The notes under the pieces: model-generated
What the model was told of the DNA's origin: nothing
What the model saw: only the letters and a program-made list of their open reading frames with translations
The model's database searches: none
Shown: positions 7,628 through 15,539 of the stretch, piece by piece
Layout: each line of letters begins with the position of its first letter
How positions within the stretch are numbered: the stretch's first letter is position 1
Position numbers and translations under genes: made by a program
Origin: Pikeienuella litoralis
GTDB lineage: Bacteria > Pseudomonadota > Alphaproteobacteria > Rhodobacterales > Rhodobacteraceae
Assembly (NCBI RefSeq): GCF_037646705.1
Contig: NZ_JBBHER010000009.1
Coordinates: 62,001-126,000 of the forward strand
Length of the DNA: 64,000 nucleotides
Reading direction: 5' to 3'

Positions 7628-8869
7628 ATGCCACGCAAGACGCTTCGCTCCCTCCTCCTTGCGACCGCGCTTCTCCCGCCCGCCGCGGCTGTCGCGCTGC
7701 CGGAGGGCGAAGGGCGCGAGACGGTCGAGGGCGTCTGCGCGGCCTGCCACGGGGTGAACCTGATCGAGCGCAGCGCGGGCTACTCCCGCGACGACTGGCG
7801 CTTTCTCACCTCGACGATGATCGACCTGTCGGGCGATCCGGCGACGGAGGCCGAGGCGCTCGACTATCTGGCCGCGCATTTCCCGCCCGGCGACAACAGG
7901 GCGGCGACGCCGGTCGCGGGGCCGCTGACCCTCCGCTTCGAGGAATGGCGGGCGCCCACGCCGGGCCAGCGCGCGCGCGACCCGGTCGAGGCGCCGGATG
8001 GCGGCGTCTGGTGGGTGGGGCAATGGGGCGACATCATCGGCCGGCTCGACCCCGAGACCGGCGCGATGGAGGAGTTCGATCTGCCCGCGGGCGCCCGCCC
8101 CCACTCGGTGACCATCGGCCCCGACGGCGCCGCCTGGTACACCGGCAACGGCAACGCCACCATCGGCCGGTTCGACCCGGAGACCGGAGAGATCACCGAA
8201 TATCCCATGCCGGACCCGGCCGCGCGCGACCCGCACACGGCCGAGTTCGACGCGGACGGCGTTCTCTGGTTCACTCTTCAGATCAGCAACATGATCGGGC
8301 GGCTGGACCCCGGGACCGGAGAGGTTCGGCTGCTCGCCAGCCCGCGCGCGGGCGCGCGCCCCTATGGGGTGAAGATCGGCGCGGATGGCGCGGTCTGGGC
8401 GGCGTGCAACGGCGCCAACTGCCTGCTGCGCGTCGACCCCGAGACGATGGAGATCAGCGAGATCGCCTTGCCCGAAGCCGGAACCACCGTGCGCAGGCTC
8501 GATATCGACGCGGACGGGATGGTCTGGTGGGTCAATTCGGGGTTGGGGCGGCTGGGCCGGTACGACCCGAAGACCGGCGCCGTTCAGGAATGGGATTCGC
8601 CCAGCGGCCCGCATGCGCATCCCTACGCCATCGCGGTTTTCGACGGGGCGGTCTGGTACAACGAAAGCGGGGTCCGGCCCGACATGCTGGTGCGCTTCGA
8701 CCCGGAAACCGAGACGTTCCAGAGCTGGCCCATCCCCTCCGGCCCGGTCTACGCCGGGATCCTGCGCCACATGCGCGCCACCCTCGACGGCGAGGCGCTC
8801 CTGATCCATCAGAGCGCGACCGGCCACATCGCCCGGGTCGCGGTGGAGCGCGCCGGCCCGGCGCGGTAG
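7628..8869 (+). CDS. Periplasmic cytochrome c fused to a Vgb-like beta-propeller
   Basis: A 413-residue protein with a signal peptide (about residues 1-23). A single haem-binding motif CAACH follows at residues 37-41; the axial methionine is plausibly in TSTMIDL near 61. From about residue 100 to the end come repeats of the form IGRFDPETGEI...EY/EF, with PDG.WY or DG.LWF turns, matching the virginiamycin B lyase/SMP-30-like propeller. Covalent haem attachment would occur in the periplasm. The propeller probably binds or oxidises a small organic substrate and passes electrons through the haem; antibiotic lyase activity is not implied. No other redox gene neighbours it. An intrinsic terminator follows, so it is probably monocistronic. 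Confidence 0.82.
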   Translation: MPRKTLRSLLLATALLPPAAAVALPEGEGRETVEGVCAACHGVNLIERSAGYSRDDWRFLTSTMIDLSGDPATEAEALDYLAAHFPPGDNRAATPVAGPLTLRFEEWRAPTPGQRARDPVEAPDGGVWWVGQWGDIIGRLDPETGAMEEFDLPAGARPHSVTIGPDGAAWYTGNGNATIGRFDPETGEITEYPMPDPAARDPHTAEFDADGVLWFTLQISNMIGRLDPGTGEVRLLASPRAGARPYGVKIGADGAVWAACNGANCLLRVDPETMEISEIALPEAGTTVRRLDIDADGMVWWVNSGLGRLGRYDPKTGAVQEWDSPSGPHAHPYAIAVFDGAVWYNESGVRPDMLVRFDPETETFQSWPIPSGPVYAGILRHMRATLDGEALLIHQSATGHIARVAVERAGPAR

Positions 8870-8981
8870 CGCCCGCCGCGCCGGCACGCGCCGATCGGAG
8901 CGCGCCGGCGCCGGGCGTTAGCCCCGCCCTCAGACCCGCCCTCAGCCCCGCCGCAAGCCCCACCCGAAAGCCCGCGAAACG

Positions 8982-9001
8982 CCCGCCCCAGGCGGGGTTT
9001 T
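8982..9001 (+). terminator. Terminator after the cytochrome-propeller gene
   Basis: A 6-bp G/C stem (8982-8987 and 8991-8996) with a CCA loop is followed by G and four T residues. The stem is short, so strength is moderate. Confidence 0.55.
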
Positions 9002-9019
9002 GAGGGCCAATCGGGCCAA

Positions 9020-9043
9020 AATTCCTCAGCCGGTTGAGGAATT
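9020..9043. promoter_or_regulatory. 24-bp operator-like palindrome over the ehuB -35 box
   Basis: AATTCCTCA (9020-9028) and TGAGGAATT (9035-9043) are perfect 9-bp arms around GCCGGT, so the 24-bp site is palindromic apart from one central pair. It covers the -35 hexamer of the proposed ehu promoter, the position expected of a repressor site. I do not recognise the cognate regulator, and no regulator gene lies beside the operon. Confidence 0.6.
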
Positions 9044-9062
9044 GGCGAGGACCTTGCATAAT
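9034..9062 (+). promoter_or_regulatory. Promoter of the ehuBCDA operon
   Basis: TTGAGG (9034-9039) and CATAAT (9057-9062) are separated by 17 bases. The transcript would start near 9069, giving a leader of about 128 bases before ehuB. Bases 8870-9020 upstream hold only the preceding terminator and no gene. Confidence 0.6.
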
Positions 9063-9196
9063 GGCCCCGCTAGGATCAGCGCGCCTGGCGCGGGGCGATA
9101 GTCCTTGATGGTCGCCCCATTTCCGAGCGGGGGAACGCTTTTGGCTCCGGCCAATTCCCGTCGAACGCCATGCAGTCGCCAAAACAAGGAAAGCCG

Positions 9197-10042
9197 ATGA
9201 GCTTCAAGAAAACGACATTGACGACCACACTTGCATTCACGTTGGGGGCGATGTTCGCCGCCGCCGCGCAGGCCGGCCCGCTGGCGGACCGGGTCGCGGC
9301 CGGAGAGCCGATCCGCCTCGGTTTCGCCGCGGCGCCCCCCTGGGCCTACGCCGGCGAGGACGGGTCCGCGAAGGGCTTCGTCAACGACATCACGATCGCC
9401 GTTCTGGAGCGGATGGGCCACACGAATATCGAGCCCGTCCTGACCGACTGGGCCGCCCTGATCCCGAGCCTGACCGCGTCGCGCGTGGATATCGTGACCG
9501 GGGGCATGTATATTCTGGCCGCGCGCTGCGCGAATATGGATTTCTCCGAGCCGATCGGCGTGTTCGGCGACGCTTTCGTCGTTCCCGTGGGCAACCCCAA
9601 AGGCGTCAGGACCTATCAGGAGATCATCGATCAGGATCTGGTGATGGCGGCGCCGGCCGGCTACAACACCGTCGCCGACGCCAAGGCCGCCGGCGTTCCC
9701 GACGCCAACATCATGGAGGTGCCCGGCACCACCGAGATGCTGGCCGCGGTGCGCGCGGGCCGCGCCGACGCGGGCGCCACCAACGCGCTCGAGGCGCAGC
9801 GCGTTCAGGAGATGTCGGACGAGGTCGAGATGACCGATCCGCTGGCGTTCCCGCCGGAAAGCCGCACCCCGGTCGGCGTCGGCTTCCCCCCCGACGACGA
9901 CGCCTTCCGCGAGGAGTTCAACAAGGTTCTGGCGGAATATCTCGGCTCGGACGAGATGATGAAGAAGGTCGCCGAGGAAGACTATATCCCGGCGTTCCTC
10001 CCGAGCGGTCAGACCACCGCCGAGGCGTGCAAGGCGGACTGA
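9197..10042 (+). CDS. ehuB: Ectoine/hydroxyectoine-type ABC substrate-binding protein
   Basis: A 281-residue periplasmic protein of the amino-acid binding family. ATG 9197 follows AAGGAAAGCCG, and residues 1-27 are a Sec signal peptide ending AQA. The mature protein shows the two-lobe SBP_bac_3 pattern (LGFAAAPPWAYAGEDG; later VTGGMYILAARCANMDFSEP, close to the EhuB signature region). It would deliver ectoine or a related solute to EhuCD. Downstream is a strong hairpin and then ehuC, ehuD and ehuA. The ectoine catabolic eut genes and the enuR regulator usually linked in Rhodobacterales are not in this window, so the exact substrate is inferred from resemblance; a polar amino acid is the main alternative. 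Confidence 0.75.
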   Translation: MSFKKTTLTTTLAFTLGAMFAAAAQAGPLADRVAAGEPIRLGFAAAPPWAYAGEDGSAKGFVNDITIAVLERMGHTNIEPVLTDWAALIPSLTASRVDIVTGGMYILAARCANMDFSEPIGVFGDAFVVPVGNPKGVRTYQEIIDQDLVMAAPAGYNTVADAKAAGVPDANIMEVPGTTEMLAAVRAGRADAGATNALEAQRVQEMSDEVEMTDPLAFPPESRTPVGVGFPPDDDAFREEFNKVLAEYLGSDEMMKKVAEEDYIPAFLPSGQTTAEACKAD

Positions 10043-10062
10043 CCCCGACGCGCTCAGCATTG

Positions 10063-10101
10063 AAGGCCGGGCGGCGCCTCTCCGCCGCCCGGCCTTGTTT
10101 T
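10063..10101 (+). terminator. Intercistronic hairpin between ehuB and ehuC
   Basis: A perfect 14-bp stem (10063-10076 and 10083-10096) is followed by GTTTTA. It looks like a leaky terminator or 3'-end protecting hairpin that raises ehuB over the permease genes. Confidence 0.75.
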
Positions 10102-10135
10102 ACACGCCACCCAGAGGCAAGGAAGCCGATCCGAG

Positions 10136-10801
10136 ATGTCCTATCTGGAATTCCTCAGCGACCACAGCGATCGCCTGGTCGACGGAACGCTGATCACCAT
10201 CGCGCAATTCGTGCTGGCCGCGCTCGTGGCCGTCGCGGCGGCGCTGATCTCTGGGCTGATGAAACTGGCGCCTTTGAAGATCGTGCGCGGCGCGGCCACG
10301 GTCTATATCGAGATCTTTCGCGGCACTTCGCTGCTGGTGCAGCTGTACTGGATCTTCTTCGCGCTGCCGCTGTTCGGGATCAATCTCGACAAGTTCACGG
10401 CCGGCTTCGTCACCGTCGGCCTGTGCTACGGGGCCTATGGCGCGGAGCTGGTGCGCGGCGCGATCCTCTCGGTGCCGAGGGGCCAGTGGGAGGCGGCGCT
10501 GGCGCTGAACATGTCGCCTCTGCGGCGCATGCGGCGGATCATCCTGCCGCAGGCGCTGGTGGGGATGCTGCCGCCCTGGGGCAATCTGATGGTCGAGATC
10601 CTGAAGGGCACGTCGCTGGTCGCGCTGATCTCGGTCACCGACCTGATGTTCGAGACCCGTCAGATCAACAACAACACATTCCTCTCAGCGCAGGCCTTCG
10701 GAACGGCGCTGATCATCTACTACGTCTTCGCCCGGCTGATGGTGACGCCCTGCATGCGCTGGCTGGAGCGGGTGATGGCCCGCAAGATCGGAAGGGCCTG
10801 A
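10136..10801 (+). CDS. ehuC: Ehu-type ABC transporter permease
   Basis: A 221-residue inner-membrane protein with about five hydrophobic segments, of the HisMQ-type polar amino-acid permease family. The EAA loop that contacts the ATPase is present (GQWEAALALNMSPLRRMRRIILPQAL, near residues 118-143). EIFRGTSLLVQLYW at 57-70 is typical of the subfamily. It pairs with the adjacent permease EhuD to form a heterodimeric channel. The ehuD start lies four bases after its stop codon, so the genes are co-translated. Confidence 0.78.
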   Translation: MSYLEFLSDHSDRLVDGTLITIAQFVLAALVAVAAALISGLMKLAPLKIVRGAATVYIEIFRGTSLLVQLYWIFFALPLFGINLDKFTAGFVTVGLCYGAYGAELVRGAILSVPRGQWEAALALNMSPLRRMRRIILPQALVGMLPPWGNLMVEILKGTSLVALISVTDLMFETRQINNNTFLSAQAFGTALIIYYVFARLMVTPCMRWLERVMARKIGRA

Positions 10802-10804
10802 ACC

Positions 10805-11476
10805 ATGGTCGGCTGGAAATGGGAGTTCACGTGGGAGATCCTGCCGCGCCTTCTGGCGGCGGCGGGCAACACGTTGCTGGCGGCCGGGGGAGGCTACGCG
10901 GTGGCGCTGGCGCTGGGGCTGGCGTTCGCGCTGGCGCAGCGCACGCCCATCCGCCCGCTGACGGTGGCGACGCGCGAGCTGGTCGAGTTCGTCCGCTCGA
11001 CCCCGCTCCTGTTGCAGATCTTTTTCATCTATTACGTCGGCCCGCAATTCGGCGTGCGCCTGTCGCCCTGGACGGCCGGGTTGATCGCCATCGGGTTGCA
11101 TTACGGGGCCTATCTCTCGGAGGTCTATCGCGGCGGCATCGAGGGCGTGCCCAAGGGCCAGTGGGAGGCCGCGCGCGCCATCAACCTGTCGGTCGTCCAG
11201 ACCTATCGGCGCATCGTCATCCCGCAGGCGCTGCCGCCGGCGCTGGCGGGCATGGGCAATTATCTGGTCGGCATCTTCAAGGACACGCCGATGCTTTCGG
11301 TGATCGGCGTGGGCGAGCTGATGCACGCCGCCAATTCCATCGGCGCCGAAAATTACCGGTATCTGGAGCCCTATACGATCGTCGGCCTCATCTTTCTGGC
11401 GATATCGCTGCCGACGGCCTGGCTCATCCGCCGCTTCGAGACGGTCGTGCGCCGCAAACTGGGACTGATCAAATGA
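10805..11476 (+). CDS. ehuD: Ehu-type ABC transporter permease, second subunit
   Basis: A 223-residue inner-membrane permease homologous to the preceding gene, with ELVEFVRSTPLLLQIFF in the first half and an EAA loop (GQWEAARAINLSVVQTYRRIV) near residues 118-138. It completes the channel for the solute bound by the upstream binding protein. Its stop overlaps the start of the ATPase gene by four bases (ATGA). Four or five membrane segments are visible. Confidence 0.78.
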   Translation: MVGWKWEFTWEILPRLLAAAGNTLLAAGGGYAVALALGLAFALAQRTPIRPLTVATRELVEFVRSTPLLLQIFFIYYVGPQFGVRLSPWTAGLIAIGLHYGAYLSEVYRGGIEGVPKGQWEAARAINLSVVQTYRRIVIPQALPPALAGMGNYLVGIFKDTPMLSVIGVGELMHAANSIGAENYRYLEPYTIVGLIFLAISLPTAWLIRRFETVVRRKLGLIK

Positions 11477-12291
11477 CAGACGACATGAGCCAATACCCCC
11501 TGACGCTGGAGGGGGACGACGCGCCCATGGTGCGGTTTCAGAACGTGACCAAGAAATACGGCCGGCTGACCGTGCTGGACCGGCTGGATCTCGATGTCGC
11601 GGCGGGAGAGATGGTGACGATCATCGGCCCGTCCGGTTCGGGCAAGACCACGGTGCTGCGCATGCTGATGACGCTGGAGAAGATCGACAGCGGCGTGATC
11701 TACGTCGAGGGGGAGCCGCTGACCCATATGGAGAGAAAAGGCCGTCTGGTGCGCGCGAACGCGGCCCATATGCGCCGGATGCGCTCCAAGATCGGCATGT
11801 GTTTCCAGCATTTCAACCTGTTCCCGCACATGACGGCGCTCGGCAATTGCATGGAGGGGCCGGTGCAGGTTCTGGGCATGCCGAAGAAGGAGGCCGAGGC
11901 GCGCGCGCTCGAACTGCTCGACATGGTCGGCATGAGCGAGAAGCGCGACCAGCACCCCGCGCGGCTGTCCGGGGGGCAGCAGCAGCGCGTGGCCATCGCC
12001 CGCGCGCTCGCCATGCGCCCGAAGGTCATGCTGTTCGACGAGGTGACGTCGGCGCTCGATCCCGAAGTGATCAGCGAGGTGACGGGCGTGATCCGCGGGC
12101 TGGTCGATCGACACAACCTGACGATGCTGATGGTCACGCATCAGATGGGCTTCGCCCGGGAGATCTCCGACAGGGTCTGCTTCTTCTTTGACGGCGGCAT
12201 CGAAGAGCAGGGGGCGCCGGAAGCCCTGTTCGACAACCCCCAGAAGGACAGAACGCAGCAATTCCTGAGCGCCGTCATGGACGCGAACTGA
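11473..12291 (+). CDS. ehuA: Ehu-type ABC transporter ATPase
   Basis: A 272-residue cytoplasmic ATPase with Walker A GPSGSGKTT (residues 52-60), Q-loop FQHFNLFPHMT, signature LSGGQQQR, Walker B VMLFDEVTSALD and switch histidine in VTHQMGFA. This is the polar amino-acid/GlnQ class, the class EhuA belongs to. It powers EhuCD. It is the last gene of the operon. The order B-C-D-A differs from the ehuABCD order known from Sinorhizobium. The open frame continues upstream through the permease genes, but ATG 11473 is supported by the overlap with ehuD and by alignment with the family start. Confidence 0.8.
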   Translation: MTDDMSQYPLTLEGDDAPMVRFQNVTKKYGRLTVLDRLDLDVAAGEMVTIIGPSGSGKTTVLRMLMTLEKIDSGVIYVEGEPLTHMERKGRLVRANAAHMRRMRSKIGMCFQHFNLFPHMTALGNCMEGPVQVLGMPKKEAEARALELLDMVGMSEKRDQHPARLSGGQQQRVAIARALAMRPKVMLFDEVTSALDPEVISEVTGVIRGLVDRHNLTMLMVTHQMGFAREISDRVCFFFDGGIEEQGAPEALFDNPQKDRTQQFLSAVMDAN

Positions 12292-12432
12292 CCTGAGCCG
12301 TTCCGCCTCTCGGCGTTTGCGCGCGGACGCGCGCCGGTGAATAGTGGGGCGGGCCGCCGCGCCATGTCGCTTTCGGGCCCGGGGTCATCATGACGCCGGC
12401 GGGCGGGCGCCGCATTCGCTCAGGGAGGATCG

Positions 12433-13584
12433 ATGACGCCGACATTTCAGTTCGATCCGGTCGGATTGCCGCAAGAGGCCGAGCGCGCGCGCCGCGACAT
12501 CCGGGAGTTCCTGGAGAGGGAGCTGGCCGAAGGCCGGTTTGAGCCGCATCGTTGCAGCTGGAGCTCGTTCGACGCGGAGTTCAGCCGCAGATTGGGGCGG
12601 GCGGGATTCATCGGGATCACATGGCCGACGGATTTCGGCGGGAAGGCGGCGTCGACGCTCACCCGCTTCGTGATCACCGAGGAGCTTCTCGCCGCCGGAA
12701 CCCCCTGCGGGGCGCACTGGATCGCCGACCGCCAGTCCGGCCCGCAGATCCTGCGCCATGGGTCCGAGCGCGCGAAAGCGGAGATCCTGCCTCGGATCGC
12801 CAGGGGAGAGTGCTTTTTCGGCATCGGCATGAGCGAGCCCGGCGCGGGGTCCGATCTGGCCGCGGTCAGGACGCGGGCCGCGAAGGTGGAGGGCGGCTGG
12901 TCGATCACCGGCCAGAAGATCTGGACCACGCAGGCCCATCAGGCCCACTACATGATCGTTCTGGCGCGCACGGGAGACCGGGGCGCGAGCCGGCATGAGG
13001 GCCTCTCGCAGTTCATCGTCGACATGAAAACGGACGGGGTCACGCCCCGCGCCGTCACGGATCTGGCCGGCAATCACGAATTCAACGAGGTCTTCTTCGA
13101 CGAGTGCTTCGTTCCCGACGACATGGTCGTGGGCGACGTGGGCGGAGGCTGGGCTCTGGTGACCGGGGAGCTGGCGTTCGAGCGGTCCGGGCCGGATCGG
13201 TTCCTCTCGGACTTCCAGTTGTTCCGCGCGCTCGTGGACCGGATAGGCCCCGACCCCGACCGGGGGCAGGCGGTGCGGATCGGCGCGATGGTCGCCGAGC
13301 TTGCGAGCCTTCGGCGGATGTCGGTTTCGGTGGCGGGCATGCTGGATCGCGGCGAGCAGCCGCTGATTCAGGCCGCGATGGTGAAGGATCTCGGGACCGC
13401 GTTCGAGCGTTCCGTCCCCGAAATCGCCCGCGAACTGGCGGCGGTCGAGCCGAGCAGGCGGGCGGATGACCCTTTCGTCGAGGCCATGGCCGACACGATC
13501 CTGAGGGCCCCGTCCTTCACGTTGCGGGGCGGCACGCGGGAAATCCTGAAAAGCATGATCGCCCGCGGGCTCGGGCTGCGCTGA
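12433..13584 (+). CDS. Acyl-CoA dehydrogenase, first subunit of a split pair
   Basis: A 383-residue protein; ATG follows AGGGAGGATCG. It shows the ACAD N-terminal helical domain, the substrate/FAD motif GIGMSEPGAGSDLA near residues 134-147, the WTTQAH segment near 163 and the C-terminal motif LRGGTREILKSMIARGLG. It lacks the REREQFGRPI-FQ motif of ordinary homotetrameric dehydrogenases, which is present in the next gene. Complementary pairs of this kind form alpha2beta2 dehydrogenases in actinobacterial steroid degradation. It probably oxidises an unusual or bulky acyl-CoA, with electrons going to ETF. The next gene starts 21 bases downstream, and a crotonase follows. Confidence 0.85.
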   Translation: MTPTFQFDPVGLPQEAERARRDIREFLERELAEGRFEPHRCSWSSFDAEFSRRLGRAGFIGITWPTDFGGKAASTLTRFVITEELLAAGTPCGAHWIADRQSGPQILRHGSERAKAEILPRIARGECFFGIGMSEPGAGSDLAAVRTRAAKVEGGWSITGQKIWTTQAHQAHYMIVLARTGDRGASRHEGLSQFIVDMKTDGVTPRAVTDLAGNHEFNEVFFDECFVPDDMVVGDVGGGWALVTGELAFERSGPDRFLSDFQLFRALVDRIGPDPDRGQAVRIGAMVAELASLRRMSVSVAGMLDRGEQPLIQAAMVKDLGTAFERSVPEIARELAAVEPSRRADDPFVEAMADTILRAPSFTLRGGTREILKSMIARGLGLR

Positions 13585-13605
13585 GGCGACAGGAGAGGCG
13601 TTGGC

Positions 13606-14610
13606 ATGAATGACGATATCGGCCCGATCATCGAAGACCAGTTTTCCCGGCTGCTCGGCCGGATCGTGGATCGGGCCGCGATCCGGGCGGCCGAAGGCGC
13701 GGAGACGCCGGCCGGGCTCTGGCGCGCGGTCGAGGAGGCGGGCGTTCCCCTCGCGCTGGTCTCGGAAGCTGGCGGGGGGATCGGGCTGGCGCCGACGACC
13801 GCCTTCAACCTGATCAGCATCGCCGCCTATCATGCGCTGCCGCTTCCCCTCGGCGAGACGATGGCGGCGGCGGGGCTGCTCGATCGGGCGCTGACGGGGC
13901 CGGCGACCCTCGCCAGCTTTTCCGGCCTCGCCGCGAAACGGGCGCCCTATGGCGCCGACGCGGCCCATGTGCTCTGCGCGCTTGAGCGCGGGTGGATTCT
14001 CGCGCCCGCCTCCTGCGTCGAGGCGCGCCGGGGCGCGAACCTGGCGGGCGAGCCGCGGGACGATCTGCGCATCGCCGCCGGGGCGGGAGAGCCGGTGGAC
14101 GCGCCGGCCTGGCTCGGGCCGGACGGGCTCGACGCCGTCGGGGCGCTGGTCCGCGCGGCGCAGATGCGCGGCGCGATGCGGCGCGCGGTCGAGATGTCTC
14201 TCTCTCATGCGCGTGAGAGAGAGCAATTCGGGCGCCCCATCGCCAGGTTTCAGGCGGTTCAGCATATGCTCGCGGACGCGGCGGGCCAGTCGCTCGCGGC
14301 GGGCGCGCTCGTCGACAACGCGGCCGAGGCCTGGGGGGACCCCGATTTCGCGTTTCGGGCGGCGTTGGCGAAAAGCCGGGCGGGCGCAGCGGCCGGGAAG
14401 GTGGCCGAGGCGGCGCATCAGACGCATGCGGCGATGGGTTTCACGCAGGAGCATGACCTGAATTTCCACACGCGGCGGCTCTGGGCCTGGCGCGATGAAT
14501 TCGGCGGCGAAGCCCTGTGGCGGGAGCGGATCGGGCGCGCCGTCTGCGCCGAGGGCGGGGAGGCTCTCTGGCCGCGCATCGTCGCGGCGACGTCGGGGCC
14601 TCGGGCGTGA
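13606..14610 (+). CDS. Acyl-CoA dehydrogenase, second subunit of a split pair
   Basis: A 334-residue protein, shorter than the typical 380. It carries the C-terminal-half motifs EREQFGRPIARFQAVQHMLAD (about residues 203-223) and QTHAAMGFTQEHDL (near 275), which contribute FAD contacts. The N-terminal half is degenerate: there is no clear EPGAGSD-type motif, with only SLSEAGG-like remnants. This fits a beta subunit that works only with the preceding protein. The small crotonase gene starts 106 bases downstream on the same strand, making a beta-oxidation operon. Natural substrate unknown. Confidence 0.83.
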   Translation: MNDDIGPIIEDQFSRLLGRIVDRAAIRAAEGAETPAGLWRAVEEAGVPLALVSEAGGGIGLAPTTAFNLISIAAYHALPLPLGETMAAAGLLDRALTGPATLASFSGLAAKRAPYGADAAHVLCALERGWILAPASCVEARRGANLAGEPRDDLRIAAGAGEPVDAPAWLGPDGLDAVGALVRAAQMRGAMRRAVEMSLSHAREREQFGRPIARFQAVQHMLADAAGQSLAAGALVDNAAEAWGDPDFAFRAALAKSRAGAAAGKVAEAAHQTHAAMGFTQEHDLNFHTRRLWAWRDEFGGEALWRERIGRAVCAEGGEALWPRIVAATSGPRA

Positions 14611-14716
14611 TCCGGCTCATGGCGCCATGGGCCGGCCGGGCCGCATGGCGCCTGCGGACCCATCAACCGTCGCGCGCGCGGAATGCGCGGACAAGAAATC
14701 GCAAGGAGGAGGCTTG

Positions 14717-15499
14717 ATGTCCGAGAATCTGAAATTCCAGGTCGATGACGACGGGATTGGCCGCATCACTCTGGACCGGCCCGAACGGCTCAACGCGTTC
14801 ACGTTCGAGATGATCGACGCGTGGCGCGACGCGCTCGAGCGCTGCCGGACCGATGAGCGGGTGAAGGTGGTGATCGTCACCGGGGCGGGGGGCGCGTTCT
14901 GCTCGGGCGGCGATATCGTGGAGATGGAGGACCGGCTGGAGCAGACGCCGGCCCAGAGGAAGGCCGAGCTTTTCGAGCGGATCGAGCGGATCCCTCTCCT
15001 GCTGGAGGATATCGACAAGCCCGTCATCGCCGCGATGAACGGGGCCGCGGCGGGCGCCGGGCTGGACATGGCCCTGATGTGCGATATCCGCATCGCCGCG
15101 CGCTCGGCGAAATTCGGGGAGACCTATACCAAGGTGGGCCTGGTGCCGGGCGCGGGGGGAACGTGGTTTCTGCCGCGTCTCGTGGGGGCGGCGAAGGCGC
15201 TGGAGCTGTTCTGGACGGCGGAGTTTCTGACCGCCGAGGAGGCGCATGAGATCGGCATGGTCAATCGCGTGGTCGACGACGCCGACCTGATGGACGCCGC
15301 CAACGAGATGGCGCGAAAGATCGCCGCCGCCCCGCAGCAATCGGTCCGGATGATCAAGCGGGCGGTCCTGGGCGGCCTGAGGACCGATCTCAGAAGCCAT
15401 CTCGACATGATCTCGTCGCATTACGCCGTGATCACGGCGGGAGAGGATCACAAGGAGGCCGTCCGCCGGTTCGTCCGGAAACGCGGCGAGCGGGGCTGA
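14717..15499 (+). CDS. Enoyl-CoA hydratase/isomerase-family protein with altered active site
   Basis: A 260-residue crotonase-fold protein; ATG 14717 is preceded by AAGGAGGAGG. The oxyanion-hole segments AFCSGGDI (residues 60-67) and NGAAAGAGLDMAL (108-120) are present. By alignment with the rat hydratase, catalytic Glu144 corresponds to Asp117 here and Glu164 to Tyr137, so classical syn-hydration is unlikely. The GLVPGAGGTWFLPRLVG segment resembles PaaG-like isomerases but lacks their catalytic aspartate. It probably acts on the product of the split dehydrogenase encoded just upstream, by isomerisation, ring chemistry or thioester hydrolysis. Confidence 0.85.
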   Translation: MSENLKFQVDDDGIGRITLDRPERLNAFTFEMIDAWRDALERCRTDERVKVVIVTGAGGAFCSGGDIVEMEDRLEQTPAQRKAELFERIERIPLLLEDIDKPVIAAMNGAAAGAGLDMALMCDIRIAARSAKFGETYTKVGLVPGAGGTWFLPRLVGAAKALELFWTAEFLTAEEAHEIGMVNRVVDDADLMDAANEMARKIAAAPQQSVRMIKRAVLGGLRTDLRSHLDMISSHYAVITAGEDHKEAVRRFVRKRGERG

Positions 15500-15539
15500 C
15501 GCGGCGGGCGAGGGCCTTCCGCGCCGGGGGCGGGGCCGG

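Noticed and set aside
10027..11472. Upstream extension of the ehuA frame through the permease genes
   Set aside because: The permeases are clearly encoded in the other frames, and the ATPase start overlaps the ehuD stop as expected for coupled genes.
12388..14469. Minus-strand open frame of about 690 codons opposite the acyl-CoA dehydrogenase genes
   Set aside because: Arg/Pro/His-rich composition, no ribosome binding site, and complete overlap with conserved dehydrogenase genes.
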